Below are positions 9,165 through 18,641 of a stretch of DNA of 61,704 nucleotides, one piece after another. The position numbers were made by a program, and so were the translations under genes. The DNA is from Paenibacillus sabuli (GTDB lineage Bacteria; Bacillota; Bacilli; Paenibacillales; Paenibacillaceae). The stretch spans positions 1 through 61,704 of the forward strand of contig NZ_JACXIZ010000025.1 in NCBI RefSeq assembly GCF_014705605.1, read 5' to 3'. Numbering within the stretch: position 1 is the stretch's first letter; each line of letters begins with the position of its first letter. The notes beneath the pieces are model-generated. The model saw nothing but the letters and a program-made list of their open reading frames with translations. It ran no database searches and was not told the DNA's origin.

Positions 9165-10694
9165 ATGAAAAGGATGTGGAACAGGTTGAATACACGTGTA
9201 AAAGGATGGCTGCCAGGCGCAATGGTCTTGATTCTATCCGCGTGCAGCGGCGGGGGAGCGTCGGACCAGCCCCCGGCCGGCAAGGCGGGGGAGACGGAGA
9301 AAGAAGAACGCGTTTCGGTCCATTTTTTTCTCAGCTCATCTCTGCCGTATGGTACGCCGACCATGGAAAACAACAAAGCGCTTGCGTTTTTGCGCGAGCA
9401 AACAGGGGCGGACTTGAACTTTGAGATTTATGAACAAATCTACGAGGATAAAATTCGGGTCAAGATTGCCAGCGGCGAAATTCCCGACGTATTTGAATGG
9501 GGAAAGGTCGATGATTTTCTGATCCCGCTCATTCAGGCCGAAGCCATCGTTCCCTTTGAGCCGTATATCGAGGGCTATGCGAATTTAGAAGCGCAGCAGC
9601 AGCTATATACGACCAAATATCAGGGTCAGATCTATCCGATTCCGGACGTGCGCAATCCGATTGCAAGCCAGGATATTCCATTGATCCGGCAAGACTGGCT
9701 GGATCGTCTTGGACTGGACGCTCCGACAACGACCGAAGAACTGTACGAGGTGGCCAAGGCCTTCACCGATGACGATCCGGATGGCAATGGCACGGACGAT
9801 ACGTACGGCATTCAGATTGCGGGCAATAACCTGGATGGGACGTGGAGCCTGAAAATGGCGTTCGGCGTCGACAACCAATGGATGGAAGAGGACGGCAAGG
9901 TCATTCCGTATTTTGAATCCGCCGGATACCGCGATTATTTGGCGTACATGCAGCGCCTGTTCCGCGAAGGCGCAATTGATCCCGACTTTGCGGTGACCGA
10001 CCACATTCTGGCTCAAAACAAGGTGGTTGTGGAAGGGCGAGCGGGCATTTTCATGCATTATGCGACCCGGGTATATGAATTCGAGGACGGCTTGCAAAAA
10101 AGTAATCCCGATGCCCGATTGGTCGGCTTCGAAGCTGTGAGCGGCCCTGACGGCGACCGGGGGATCCGGGCGCGGGTCAACGAGGGGGGCGCGTATCTGT
10201 CAAAGGACGCGGCAGAGAATCCGCGTAAGCTGGAAGCGATTATGAAGTGGCTCGATTTTGGTGCCAGCCAAGCGGGCAAGGTGTTCCGTGACTCGGGGCT
10301 TGTCGATGTGCATCACAAGGCGGGCCAGGACGGAAATGTGGAATTGAACCAGAGCGTATTCGAGCGCGATTCGCCATGGGCGTTCTTGAACACGGCCCCG
10401 ATTCAGGATACAAGCGAAGTCTACATCGATCGCAGCAAAAGCGAAGAGAGCCAGAATATTGTTCGGGAAGCCCATGCTATGAATGAACCGTACTTGGTAT
10501 ACGACGAAACGAAGACCCTGTTCTCGGAAGCGCTGACAAGTGTGGCCACCGAATCGGATCAGTATATCCTTGATCGCGAAATTCAAGCGATTATGGGTCA
10601 GATTGCAATCGAGAAGTGGGACGACGTCGTCCAGGAATGGTACGCCCGATTCAACGGCGAGCAAATCGTCCAGGAAATCGCCGAATCCATGTAA
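9165..10694 (+). CDS. ABC transporter extracellular solute-binding lipoprotein
   Basis: A 509-residue lipoprotein. The signal peptide ends in the lipobox LSAC, giving lipidated Cys27, then a Gly/Ser/Ala-rich linker. The mature part has the family-1 solute-binding pattern (VKIASGEIPDVFEWG, YPIPDVRNP, DWLDRLGLDAPTTTEELYEVAKAFT) of oligosaccharide-binding proteins of the LplA class. It is followed by two permease genes in the same direction with gaps of 48 and 17 bases, so the three form an uptake operon that needs an ATPase encoded elsewhere. The ribosome site is weak, and M4 is an alternative start. Substrate unknown. Confidence 0.9.
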   Translation: MKRMWNRLNTRVKGWLPGAMVLILSACSGGGASDQPPAGKAGETEKEERVSVHFFLSSSLPYGTPTMENNKALAFLREQTGADLNFEIYEQIYEDKIRVKIASGEIPDVFEWGKVDDFLIPLIQAEAIVPFEPYIEGYANLEAQQQLYTTKYQGQIYPIPDVRNPIASQDIPLIRQDWLDRLGLDAPTTTEELYEVAKAFTDDDPDGNGTDDTYGIQIAGNNLDGTWSLKMAFGVDNQWMEEDGKVIPYFESAGYRDYLAYMQRLFREGAIDPDFAVTDHILAQNKVVVEGRAGIFMHYATRVYEFEDGLQKSNPDARLVGFEAVSGPDGDRGIRARVNEGGAYLSKDAAENPRKLEAIMKWLDFGASQAGKVFRDSGLVDVHHKAGQDGNVELNQSVFERDSPWAFLNTAPIQDTSEVYIDRSKSEESQNIVREAHAMNEPYLVYDETKTLFSEALTSVATESDQYILDREIQAIMGQIAIEKWDDVVQEWYARFNGEQIVQEIAESM

Positions 10695-10742
10695 GCGGAT
10701 GCAATAGCGTTGCGCCGTTAAACGACGAAGGAGGAATCAGCC

Positions 10743-11699
10743 ATGAAGGAAGCCGCCCGACTGCACACGGCCAGCTTCGCGCAACGTCGCTCCGGCATAT
10801 GGCGGCGCGCAGGCAGGCGACTGATCATGGATCGGTACATGTATTTGCTTGCGCTGCCGGGGCTGATCTACTATTTCATTTTTCACTACCTCCCGATGCT
10901 GGGCATCACGATTGCGTTTCAGGATTACAATGCTTTTCTCGGCTTCAGCGGCAGCGATTGGGTCGGGTTCAAGCATTTTGAGCGGCTGTTCAGCCATCCG
11001 GATTTTTGGCTTGTCTTTCGCAATACGATGATGATCAGCTTGCTGAATATTGTGTTTTTCTTTCCGACGCCGATCGCACTGGCCCTGATGCTCAACGAAT
11101 TGCGCATTTCATTGTACAAACGGGTGCTGCAGACGCTGCTCTACTTGCCTCACTTTTTGTCCTGGGTAGTCATATGCATCCTGACGATCACGCTGATGAG
11201 TTCCACCGGCTTCGTCACGCATATGATCCAATGGCTCGGGTTCGACGTACAGCCGCTGCTGGACAAAAGCTTGTTTTGGGGAATCATTACCATCCAGAGC
11301 ATCTGGAAGGATGCTGGCTGGGGAACGATCATCTTCCTGGCGGCGCTGGCGGGGATCAACCCGGATCTGTACGAGGCGGCGACGATGGACGGGGCCAACC
11401 GGTGGCAACAAATGCGCTTCATTACGGTGCCTTCGATTATGTCGACGATTGTCATCCTGCTCATTCTGCGGCTCGGTCAAATCCTGAACCTGTCGTTTGA
11501 TCAGCTGTATATTATGGGCAACGCCATTGTACGCGATGTGGCCGAGGTGTTCGATACGTATGTATACAAGGTGGGGGTCGTGCAAGGCAACTTCAGCTTC
11601 GCAACGGCGGTCGGTATTTTCAAGTCCGTCATTGGGCTGCTGCTGGTACTGGGGACCAACTATCTTTCCCGAAAAACGAGCGAACATTCTTTATTTTAG
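10743..11699 (+). CDS. ABC transporter permease, LplB type
   Basis: A 318-residue inner-membrane protein with six predicted membrane segments, preceded by AAGGAGG. The cytoplasmic EAA loop is clear (YEAATMDGANRWQQM...TVP) and contacts the ATPase. The N-terminal half (PGLIYYFIFHYLPMLGITIAFQDY) is typical of LplB permeases for complex carbohydrates. It would pair with the next gene to make the heterodimeric channel served by the binding protein at 9165. Confidence 0.93.
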   Translation: MKEAARLHTASFAQRRSGIWRRAGRRLIMDRYMYLLALPGLIYYFIFHYLPMLGITIAFQDYNAFLGFSGSDWVGFKHFERLFSHPDFWLVFRNTMMISLLNIVFFFPTPIALALMLNELRISLYKRVLQTLLYLPHFLSWVVICILTITLMSSTGFVTHMIQWLGFDVQPLLDKSLFWGIITIQSIWKDAGWGTIIFLAALAGINPDLYEAATMDGANRWQQMRFITVPSIMSTIVILLILRLGQILNLSFDQLYIMGNAIVRDVAEVFDTYVYKVGVVQGNFSFATAVGIFKSVIGLLLVLGTNYLSRKTSEHSLF

Positions 11700-11716
11700 C
11701 AGAACGGGGATGTGCC

Positions 11717-12589
11717 ATGCGTAAGCCATTCACAGCGAGTCGGATCTTTGACGGACTGAATGTCATCATACTCGGGACCATAGCGGCGCTCATGCTCTTT
11801 CCGTTATGGATCGTGCTGGTCAAATCGGTATCGGTCGCGCACGTCGTGACGGAGGGCGGCCTCATGTTTTGGCCCGAAGGGTTTACCTTGTCCGCGTATG
11901 AGACGATTTTTCAACGCCGCAATTTTTTGAACGTATTTGCTAACACGATTGTCATTACCGTGCTCGGCACGGCAATCAGTATGATTTTGACCACCTGTCT
12001 GTCTTATCCGCTGTCCAAAAAAAGAGTGGCCGGTTCGACCGTCATGTTGTTCCTGGTGTTCTTCACCATGCTTTTTAACGGCGGTCTCGTGCCCAACTAT
12101 TTGGTCGTGCGCGAGGTCGGCCTGCTCGACACCTTGTGGGCGCTGATGCTTCCGCAAGCGATTCAGGCATTTAATGTCATCATCATGGTCAGCTTTTTTC
12201 GCACCATTCCGCAGGAGCTGGAGGAATCGGCAAAAATAGACGGCGCCAACGATTTGATCATTCTGTTCCGCATCGTCGTCATGACTTCGCTGCCGGTCAT
12301 TGCGACGCTGACGCTATTTTATGCGGTGAATCAGTGGAATACGTATTTTCAGGCAGTGCTGTATATTAACAGCGAACAAAATCAAGTGCTGCAGGTGTTG
12401 CTGCGGCAACTCATCCTTCAATTAAACAACCAGGAAGTCATTCAGGACGATGTAGCGAATCTGCATCAAGTCGCGGTGACGGTTAAACAGGCGATGGTCA
12501 TCGTCGCGACCTTGCCAATCTTGCTGATATATCCGTTTTTGCAAAAGTATTTTGCAAAGGGCGTCATGATCGGCTCAATCAAAGGATAA
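11717..12589 (+). CDS. ABC transporter permease, YtcP/CUT1 type
   Basis: A 290-residue membrane protein starting 17 bases after the first permease. It has the YtcP-family hallmarks MLFNGGLVPNYLVVREVGL and the EAA loop ESAKIDGANDLIILFRIV, and ends in the usual YPFLQKYFAKGVMIGSIKG. It is the second half of the channel. Confidence 0.93.
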   Translation: MRKPFTASRIFDGLNVIILGTIAALMLFPLWIVLVKSVSVAHVVTEGGLMFWPEGFTLSAYETIFQRRNFLNVFANTIVITVLGTAISMILTTCLSYPLSKKRVAGSTVMLFLVFFTMLFNGGLVPNYLVVREVGLLDTLWALMLPQAIQAFNVIIMVSFFRTIPQELEESAKIDGANDLIILFRIVVMTSLPVIATLTLFYAVNQWNTYFQAVLYINSEQNQVLQVLLRQLILQLNNQEVIQDDVANLHQVAVTVKQAMVIVATLPILLIYPFLQKYFAKGVMIGSIKG

Positions 12590-12663
12590 AGACCAATGAC
12601 GCGATCGCTTGTAAGGCGCGCGTCAGAGGCGTCGCGTTCGCGAACGATGGAGGGGAAACGTAA

Positions 12664-14352
12664 ATGACGATATGGGAAACTGTGCGCAGTCGCGAAGAGC
12701 GGCTATTGGCGAGCGAGCTGCAGACATGGAAAGCGAACGGACGGATGTGCGACTACCCGGATACACACAATTATAGCGTGCGGTTGCGTCATCTCGACCT
12801 GCTGCTGCCGTTGTATCTCGACCCGGAATCGGCCTATTCCGGCAGTCCGGAGCTATTGCCTGATCTGGAGGAAGCCGCGCAGGGGCTGCTGGATACGCAG
12901 CTGGCCAGCGGGTGTGTCTCACTCATGGACTGCAATATCGATTCGCCGCCGGACACCGCGTTCGCGGTGCACCGCGTCGCCCTGCAATACGAGGCGATCA
13001 GCCGCCTCGGAGACGACCGCCTGCGGACGACAGGCGAGGCGCTGCGGCAATTCATGAGCCGCGCCGCGCCTTGCCTGCTCGAGGGCGGCGTACATACGCC
13101 CAATCATCGGTGGGTCATGTGCGGCGCGCTGGCCAGGATGGAAGCCGTATTCGGCGGCCAGGCGTTTCGCGAGCGGGCGTTTGCTTATTTAAGCGAGGGG
13201 TTCGACTTGACGGCGTATGGCGAGTGGACGGAGCGCAGCAATGCCGTCTACAACCCGGTCTGCGCCATCCATCTGTACGATGTAGCGGTCCAATTCGGCC
13301 ACGCTGCGTCGTTGGAGGCCATCCGGCGCAACCTGTACATGATGACGCATATGCTGCATCCCGGCAATGCGGTAGTGACGGAATACTCGGGGCGTCAAGA
13401 CCGGGCGCGCACGATGCCGCTTAATGCCCGGTATTACATCATCTGCCGGCTCATGGCGCATCAGGATCGCGATGCGACCATGGCCTCGCTCGCGCAAGCG
13501 GCCGCAGATAGCGGGCTGGAGCGGGCCGATGCCAACCTGCTGCTGTACCGGCTCCTGTATCCCGAAGCGCTGCGGCATCCCGAGCCGGCGTCCGCGCTAT
13601 CGGAATCGTACACCGTGTTATACGGCGAGGGCAATCATGCCGCTGTACCGCAGACCGTGCCATACCGCGGCATGCCCGCAGGGCATCCGCACGGCGCCCC
13701 GGTGCTGCGGCACCGCGAGGGCAAGCTGAGCGTGACTGTGATGGCTGCTCAGCCGGAGTGGCTGTATGTGCAGTACGGCCAGGCACGGATGACGGGGCTG
13801 AAGCTCGTGGCGGGATGGTTCGGCATGGGCGGCGCGTCATTCCCGACCATCGTGCGCGTCGATGACCGCATCTACCGCCTCCACGTCGAGCTGGAGGGCC
13901 ACTACCGGCAGCCGTTGCCGGAGCTTCACACTAGCGGACTGGGCGGCAGGTACGTCGAGATGCCGCATCAGCTCCGCGAGAAGTCCCATGTCTCCCGGTT
14001 GGAGCTCGATATCGAGATTCGTTTGATTCAAGGCGGTGTGGAAGTGGAGTGGGAGGCCGATGGGCCGCCCCACGTCTTTTTGCAAGCGGTGTGCATGTTC
14101 GCCAAGGAAGGACAATTGAGCGGCTCTGTCTTGCCCGCAGCACAACCCCGACTGCTGATGTGGGAAGGCGGAGAAGCGGTGTATGCGTGCGGCGGCGACT
14201 GCTTGGCGGTATCGACGCCGGAGGCAGGACCGCGTCATCGCGAGCCTGTCATACGGGGCGATCGGCTGAGCGAGGATGCGCTGCATTTGGCATTCAATGC
14301 GGTGACCCCGTCGAAGCGCATCATTCGCATTCGCGGGTATGAGGAAGCGTAA
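12664..14352 (+). CDS. Uncharacterised glycan-active enzyme, (alpha/alpha) toroid plus beta-sandwich
   Basis: A 562-residue cytoplasmic protein (no signal peptide) with GGAGGGG before the ATG. The first half is helical with motifs LEGGVHTPNHRW (about 140) and YGEWTERSNAVYN (about 185) that look like an active-site cleft; the second half, from about 340, is beta-rich. This layout resembles heparinase II/III-like polysaccharide lyases and related toroid enzymes, but I do not recognise a characterised family. It closes the transport operon, so it probably processes the imported sugar. The exact reaction is unknown. Confidence 0.65.
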   Translation: MTIWETVRSREERLLASELQTWKANGRMCDYPDTHNYSVRLRHLDLLLPLYLDPESAYSGSPELLPDLEEAAQGLLDTQLASGCVSLMDCNIDSPPDTAFAVHRVALQYEAISRLGDDRLRTTGEALRQFMSRAAPCLLEGGVHTPNHRWVMCGALARMEAVFGGQAFRERAFAYLSEGFDLTAYGEWTERSNAVYNPVCAIHLYDVAVQFGHAASLEAIRRNLYMMTHMLHPGNAVVTEYSGRQDRARTMPLNARYYIICRLMAHQDRDATMASLAQAAADSGLERADANLLLYRLLYPEALRHPEPASALSESYTVLYGEGNHAAVPQTVPYRGMPAGHPHGAPVLRHREGKLSVTVMAAQPEWLYVQYGQARMTGLKLVAGWFGMGGASFPTIVRVDDRIYRLHVELEGHYRQPLPELHTSGLGGRYVEMPHQLREKSHVSRLELDIEIRLIQGGVEVEWEADGPPHVFLQAVCMFAKEGQLSGSVLPAAQPRLLMWEGGEAVYACGGDCLAVSTPEAGPRHREPVIRGDRLSEDALHLAFNAVTPSKRIIRIRGYEEA

Positions 14353-14402
14353 GCATGCGAGCCGAATGCGGCGACGCATTCACGCGAAGAACGCGCCATT
14401 CG

Positions 14403-14966
14403 TCATAAAAGACGTCCGTGATCGTGCCATTGCCCGTACATTTTGTTTTCTCTTGTATTTTTGATCAATTTGTTCAGTCTGTGCTGGAATAATGCGGGCT
14501 GCTGCCTGACGCTTTGAATGGTATCGATCCGAACCCTTCGATATAACTCGGGAAATGCCAGGAAATGCGCGTAGACTTGCTCATCCTCCTTCAACCGCTG
14601 CTCAATCGCATCATCGATTCGAAATGCATCGGGGTCCAGATCGGGAAGCACGCGTCTGCCTTCGTCTGTCATCAGGCCGAGCTTTTCCAGGCGACGGGCC
14701 CGCGCCTTGTTCAGCTCCGTCCATGAACTTTTGTTCCTTCTCGGAGACAGCCGCTGCGCTGTCTCCGTTTCGGATACTTTCTTCTTGAGGCCATCGATCC
14801 ATCCAAAGCACAACGCTTCCTCGACCGCGTCCAAATACAACACCCGATCCAGGGCCGGCTTCATCGTAACCAGGACCCAGCAGCAATTTTCAGTATTGCC
14901 ATGTTCCTGCAGCCAAGCCCTGAGCGCCTGCCTCGAAGTTGCTGCAATCCGATGTTCAATTTCCAT
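14403..14966 (-). CDS. YdeI/OmpD-associated family protein
   Basis: A 187-residue soluble protein. It shows the family pattern ALCFGWIDGLKKKV, then QRLSPRRNKSSWTELNKARARRLEKLGLMT, and a C-terminal YdeI-type helical end. The family is linked with tolerance to bacteriocins or envelope stress in some bacteria, but the biochemistry is unknown. Its start overlaps the end of the PhnB-like gene by 11 bases, so the two are translationally coupled. Confidence 0.85.
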   Translation of the reverse strand: MEIEHRIAATSRQALRAWLQEHGNTENCCWVLVTMKPALDRVLYLDAVEEALCFGWIDGLKKKVSETETAQRLSPRRNKSSWTELNKARARRLEKLGLMTDEGRRVLPDLDPDAFRIDDAIEQRLKEDEQVYAHFLAFPELYRRVRIDTIQSVRQQPALFQHRLNKLIKNTRENKMYGQWHDHGRLL

Positions 14967-15426
14967 TGTTGCCGGCGATCACTTGATCCAGGAATCGATC
15001 TGCGTCGCGATTGAATTTCCAGCAGACGCCGAATTTGTCTGCCAGCAGGCCAAAGCATGAAGACCAAGGTGTCTGCGACAACGGCATGATCACATGGCCG
15101 CCGACAGACAATCGCGCAAAGTATTTCTCCAACGCTTGGATATCCTCGATGACTAAACTGATCCACACGTTGTTTCCTGGGACCAGCTCGCCGGTGGTGC
15201 GCTTCATGGAAGGCAGCAAATCCGACATCATGAGCTGTCCGCCTGCAAATGCGATGGAGGACTCCATGATCAATTCCAGCTCCTCTTCCGGCAGCGGATA
15301 ATTCGGGTCTTGCGGGAAATCCTTAAACTTTACTTTTTTGACTTCTGTCGCATGCAAGGCCTCCGCATAAAAGGCAATCGCTTGTTCGGCTATTCCATCA
15401 AAATTCAAATAGGCAATCGCGGACAT
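14956..15426 (-). CDS. VOC-family (PhnB-like) protein
   Basis: A 156-residue protein starting at MSAIAYLNFDG after AAAGGAGG (14 bases upstream); the longer frame starting further right has no ribosome site. It has the paired beta-alpha-beta-beta-beta pattern of the vicinal oxygen chelate/PhnB group (AIAFYAEALHA, GGQLMMSD, PWSSCFGLLADKFGVCWKFN). PhnB-like members are of unknown function despite the name. The gene lies in an operon with the YdeI-like gene and is divergent from a WYL regulator. Confidence 0.85.
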   Translation of the reverse strand: MSAIAYLNFDGIAEQAIAFYAEALHATEVKKVKFKDFPQDPNYPLPEEELELIMESSIAFAGGQLMMSDLLPSMKRTTGELVPGNNVWISLVIEDIQALEKYFARLSVGGHVIMPLSQTPWSSCFGLLADKFGVCWKFNRDADRFLDQVIAGNNGN

Positions 15427-15472
15427 GAACCAAAACCTCCTTTTTGTGATACCTGTAGTATAATGGACGAAA

Positions 15473-15492
15473 GGTGACAGCATATCGTCACC
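15473..15492. promoter_or_regulatory. Operator-like inverted repeat between divergent genes
   Basis: GGTGAC (15473-15478) and GTCACC (15487-15492) are perfect inverted copies around 8 bases, located between the PhnB-like gene and the WYL regulator. Regulators of this type usually bind their own intergenic region, so this is a candidate site. Confidence 0.5.
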
Positions 15493-15523
15493 ATTCTCAA
15501 AATACATGAAAAAGAGGTCGGTC

Positions 15524-16447
15524 ATGAACAAGGTGGAGAGACTGATATCGATCATCATGATCCTGCTAAAAAAAGAGGTGGTGTCAACCACTGCATTTGC
15601 GGAATTATTCGATGTCTCCAAAAGAACGATTCTGCGCGATATGGAAACGCTGAGTCTGGCCAACATTCCGATCTATGCTGCACATGGCGTAAATGGCGGC
15701 TACGGCATTATGGAAGCGTACAAGGTGGACAAACGGCTTTTGAGCAATTCCGATCTGGAGCATATCCTGACTGCGCTCGGCGGCTTGGAACAAATCCTGG
15801 TGAGCGAAGAAGTGGAACGGACGATTAAAAAAGTGGAAGCGATGGTTGGCGCATTGCCGCTGAAGCGTTCCGTTCAGCTATCTTTTTATGATTGGGAAGG
15901 CAGATCCGAAATGCTGGACACCATAAAAGCCTGTCAAGCAGCCATATGGAAAAGCACGCTCGTTTCCTTTGCTTACATCGACAAGCATGGTGCAGGAACG
16001 AATCGAAGGGTGGAGCCCTACGCGCTTCATTTCAGCGAAAGGAGCTGGTACTTGAGAGGATTCTGTCTGCATCGTCAGGAATACCGAACGTTCAAATTAT
16101 CCCGGATCGAGCAGCTCAGCATGGAAGAAACAACGTTTCAAGTCCGAGCGGATTGGTCCGAAGCAAAACGCGATACGGGCGATCAGCCACCGCTCATTGC
16201 GGTCAAGGCCTTGATCTCCCCCAGCATCAAAGATCAATTCATTGAAAGGTTCGGCAGAACGTGTATTGCGCCCTATAATTCGGAATATTGGTCAGCTGCT
16301 TTCTCGATTCCGCATAATACGACCGGATTTAAATTTTTAGCAGGTTTCGGTACGAATTTAAGAATTACGGAGCCCCGAATCTATGTGGAAGAATTTCGAT
16401 CTTATTTAGCTGAAATGATGGCGAACTATACAAAAAGCCTGGGTTGA
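15524..16447 (+). CDS. YafY-type transcriptional regulator, HTH plus WYL domain
   Basis: A 307-residue protein starting at MNKVERLISI, with AGAGG upstream. The N-terminal HTH (residues 1-60: TAFAELFDVSKRTILRDMETLS) is of the DeoR-like HTH_11 type. The WYL domain lies around 130-200 (RRVEPYALHFSERSWYLRGFCLHRQEYRTFKLSRIEQL, spanning residues about 165-205), a ligand sensor that binds nucleic acids or small molecules. It is divergent from the PhnB-like/YdeI-like pair, its probable target. Confidence 0.88.
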   Translation: MNKVERLISIIMILLKKEVVSTTAFAELFDVSKRTILRDMETLSLANIPIYAAHGVNGGYGIMEAYKVDKRLLSNSDLEHILTALGGLEQILVSEEVERTIKKVEAMVGALPLKRSVQLSFYDWEGRSEMLDTIKACQAAIWKSTLVSFAYIDKHGAGTNRRVEPYALHFSERSWYLRGFCLHRQEYRTFKLSRIEQLSMEETTFQVRADWSEAKRDTGDQPPLIAVKALISPSIKDQFIERFGRTCIAPYNSEYWSAAFSIPHNTTGFKFLAGFGTNLRITEPRIYVEEFRSYLAEMMANYTKSLG

Positions 16448-16559
16448 CGACTTGGCGATGGCCAGCCCAAGCCCCGCCCGGGTGTGGGAGTCCATTGCAG
16501 GATGCTGCACATGAAAAATTAGGATATACTGATAGCAGTATCCTTGTTCAGGGGGAAAA

Positions 16560-17036
16560 ATGATGCGCACATATGCTCCTTCGGAAATCAAGTCGCTAAC
16601 CAACCAAGAAAAACATAGGAAAGGCAGAACAGAAATTCAAACTGCTGAGCTGTCGTTTGGCTCCGAGCTATATGATAGCTGCGTCAGTGCTTTGTATTAT
16701 TCTGCTTTTCAATATGTGACAGCATTAATATTAACGAAGGGTGAAAATGTAAGTAGCAAGCATACCTACGTCCGGGGATGGGTCAACAAAAATCTCGGTG
16801 CAACAGGCACGATGCCACTGGAGTTAGTGAAGTTGTATAATCGACTAATGGATCACCGGTCAGAGGCCGACTATAGTGTGACGGTTAGCTTTTCAAAAGA
16901 TAAGGTATCCGATTTAATGGAGCAAGTCAGAACGTCCGGTCCTGATACGGCAGCCCGCGCCCGGTTTCGCAATAGGTTTTTAGACTATATAAAAACATCG
17001 CCCAGTTGTAATTGCAGGAGCGGTAAAAGTCGGTGA
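16560..17036 (+). CDS. HEPN-domain protein with aberrant C-terminus
   Basis: A 158-codon frame with AGGGGG before ATGATG. Residues 10-120 are helical and match the HEPN pattern (ELYDSCVSALYYSAFQYVTALILTKG; YNRLMDHRSEADYSV). HEPN proteins are often RNA-cutting toxins paired with an MNT nucleotidyltransferase antitoxin; no partner lies next to it. After about residue 122 (EQVR) the sequence turns basic and low-complexity and runs antisense into the AHSA1-like gene for 110 bases, so the natural C-terminus seems lost. An imperfect palindrome at 16522-16543 precedes the gene. Confidence 0.6.
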   Translation: MMRTYAPSEIKSLTNQEKHRKGRTEIQTAELSFGSELYDSCVSALYYSAFQYVTALILTKGENVSSKHTYVRGWVNKNLGATGTMPLELVKLYNRLMDHRSEADYSVTVSFSKDKVSDLMEQVRTSGPDTAARARFRNRFLDYIKTSPSCNCRSGKSR

Positions 17037-17355
17037 TTTCCCTCCAGTGCCTATGCCGCAGGAGGATATTTGTTTTGCCGCGACGCTCATGCAATTCGAA
17101 GGAGATGGTCGTGCCCACCCATTCCGGGTCGGACTCCGTGCATGTCCATTCCACTTTTTCCATTGGCTTCAAGGTCACGATTCGCATCTTCGTCAAGTCA
17201 TGGCCGCCAAACCGAAATTCGTGGATTGATCCAACCTCTTGATAGACCGTAAGCTCGCGGGTCCACACTTCGGCTAGCCCTTCCGCTGTGGTGAGGGCCT
17301 TGTATACGTCTGCCGCAGGTGCATGAATGCTTTGCAGGTGTTCAATATCTGCCAT
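16927..17355 (-). CDS. AHSA1/SRPBCC-domain protein
   Basis: A 142-residue protein starting at MADIEHLQSIHA with AGAGGAGG upstream; the longer frame begins outside the domain. It has the START-like fold pattern (APAADVYKALTTAEGLAEVWT, FRFGGHDLTKMRIVTLKPMEKVEWTC, SFELHERRGKTNILLRH). These proteins bind small hydrophobic ligands in a cavity; no specific ligand can be assigned. Its 3' end overlaps the truncated HEPN frame on the other strand. Confidence 0.85.
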   Translation of the reverse strand: MADIEHLQSIHAPAADVYKALTTAEGLAEVWTRELTVYQEVGSIHEFRFGGHDLTKMRIVTLKPMEKVEWTCTESDPEWVGTTISFELHERRGKTNILLRHRHWREITDFYRSCNYNWAMFLYSLKTYCETGRGLPYQDRTF

Positions 17356-17533
17356 GAGGCTTCCTCCTCTTTTTACGTTTTCTAAATTATAGCGGTTTGT
17401 TGCAAGCAAGACTTCTTATGAATTGCGATTATTCGGCAACTGGTTCTACACGGTTCCCCCTTACGCAACGGCGATTTCAATGCAATGCAACGCAATAGGC
17501 ATATCCAGCAAAAGGCGTCGACGTTGCATGTCA

Positions 17534-18641
17534 TCAGCGATCAGATGGCGGGGAGCAATGTTTCGGGCAGGCTTCCTCTTGCACCCAGCAGGTTGCGTCC
17601 GTAATCGTGGTATGGCTTGCCTGGGAACCGGAATGCCCGTGCTCCGCGTCTACCGCAATCGATAGCTGACCCGTCGGGGCGATGTCCGCGCTGAAGAGCT
17701 GCTCGCTATGATAAATCCCCTTGGGCAGCGAGCAAGTATAGACAAATGCCGCGATTGCGGTGGCAGCGCGCGCGGTCAGCTCTCCTTCGCGATGGGATTC
17801 CAGGCCCACCTGAACTTGATACGGGCAGCCTTGTCTGCTCCCTGCGGCACAGACGCTTAACGCGCACACATCTGAGCCCATTTTGAATCTGCTGAGCGCG
17901 CCGACAGCCAGCTTGCGACCCCCAGGCAGCTTCAGCAGATTGAATCCCCGCATCCGCTGCAGCCAGCCGCTGATGCGGGTGAACGACGCGGAATCAAAGC
18001 TTAAATAGGTGGAAGCCGACGGGATGTTCAGGGTGCGCGCCAAATTGAAAACGTTTGGGATCTGTAAAGCTGCGCACCTGCAGGGCTTGTCCCTGTTCCA
18101 TTACAGAATACACGGTATGCAGGCTATCAACCGTCCATTCCATTGCGGCCCTGCCATGTACATCGCCAAGACCCAGCAGGACAGCAATGTCGATGCGCGC
18201 GGTCTGCTCCAGCAGGCGGGCCGCCGCTTTGGCCATCAGATTCGACAAGCCCGGAGCAAGCCCTACGCTCAGGACGGCCGTTGCGCTCCAGAGCTTGCCC
18301 TGTTGTTGAATTTGCTCCATCTTGTTAAAACAATCGAGATTGGAGGAGACATCCACATAATCAATTCCGTGGTGGAGGCAACGCTCTGCAAATCGAGTAT
18401 CCTGCAGATCCAGACACATAACGACGAGTCGCGTTTTTGCGGGAAGGCGTGCATGGGCGTCATCTTGAACATCGACCATCAGCGGCTTGATCTGACCGAA
18501 GGTGGCGCTGGTAAATTGCGTGGCGCGAGAAAGATTGCGGCCGGCAGCATATACTTTTCCGGGCCATCTCGCACCGAGTGCGCGGCTGATTAGCCCCCCG
18601 ACATTCCCATATCCGCCAATGACCACAATTTCATCCTTCAT
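17534..18641 (-). pseudogene. Saccharopine dehydrogenase-like NAD(P)-binding protein, frameshifted
   Basis: The start MKDEIVVIGGYGNVGG has AAAGGAGGGG upstream and a Rossmann glycine motif. The frame reads on through LDLQDTRFAERCLHHGIDYVDVSS and the catalytic-domain start, then stops at 17994. The rest (ASTYLSFDSASFTRISGW onward) is in another frame ending at 17534, so a frameshift lies near 18010-18040. Intact members have about 360-370 residues, matching both pieces together. The start overlaps the end of the methyltransferase gene by 11 bases. A sequencing error at one base cannot be excluded. Confidence 0.75.
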
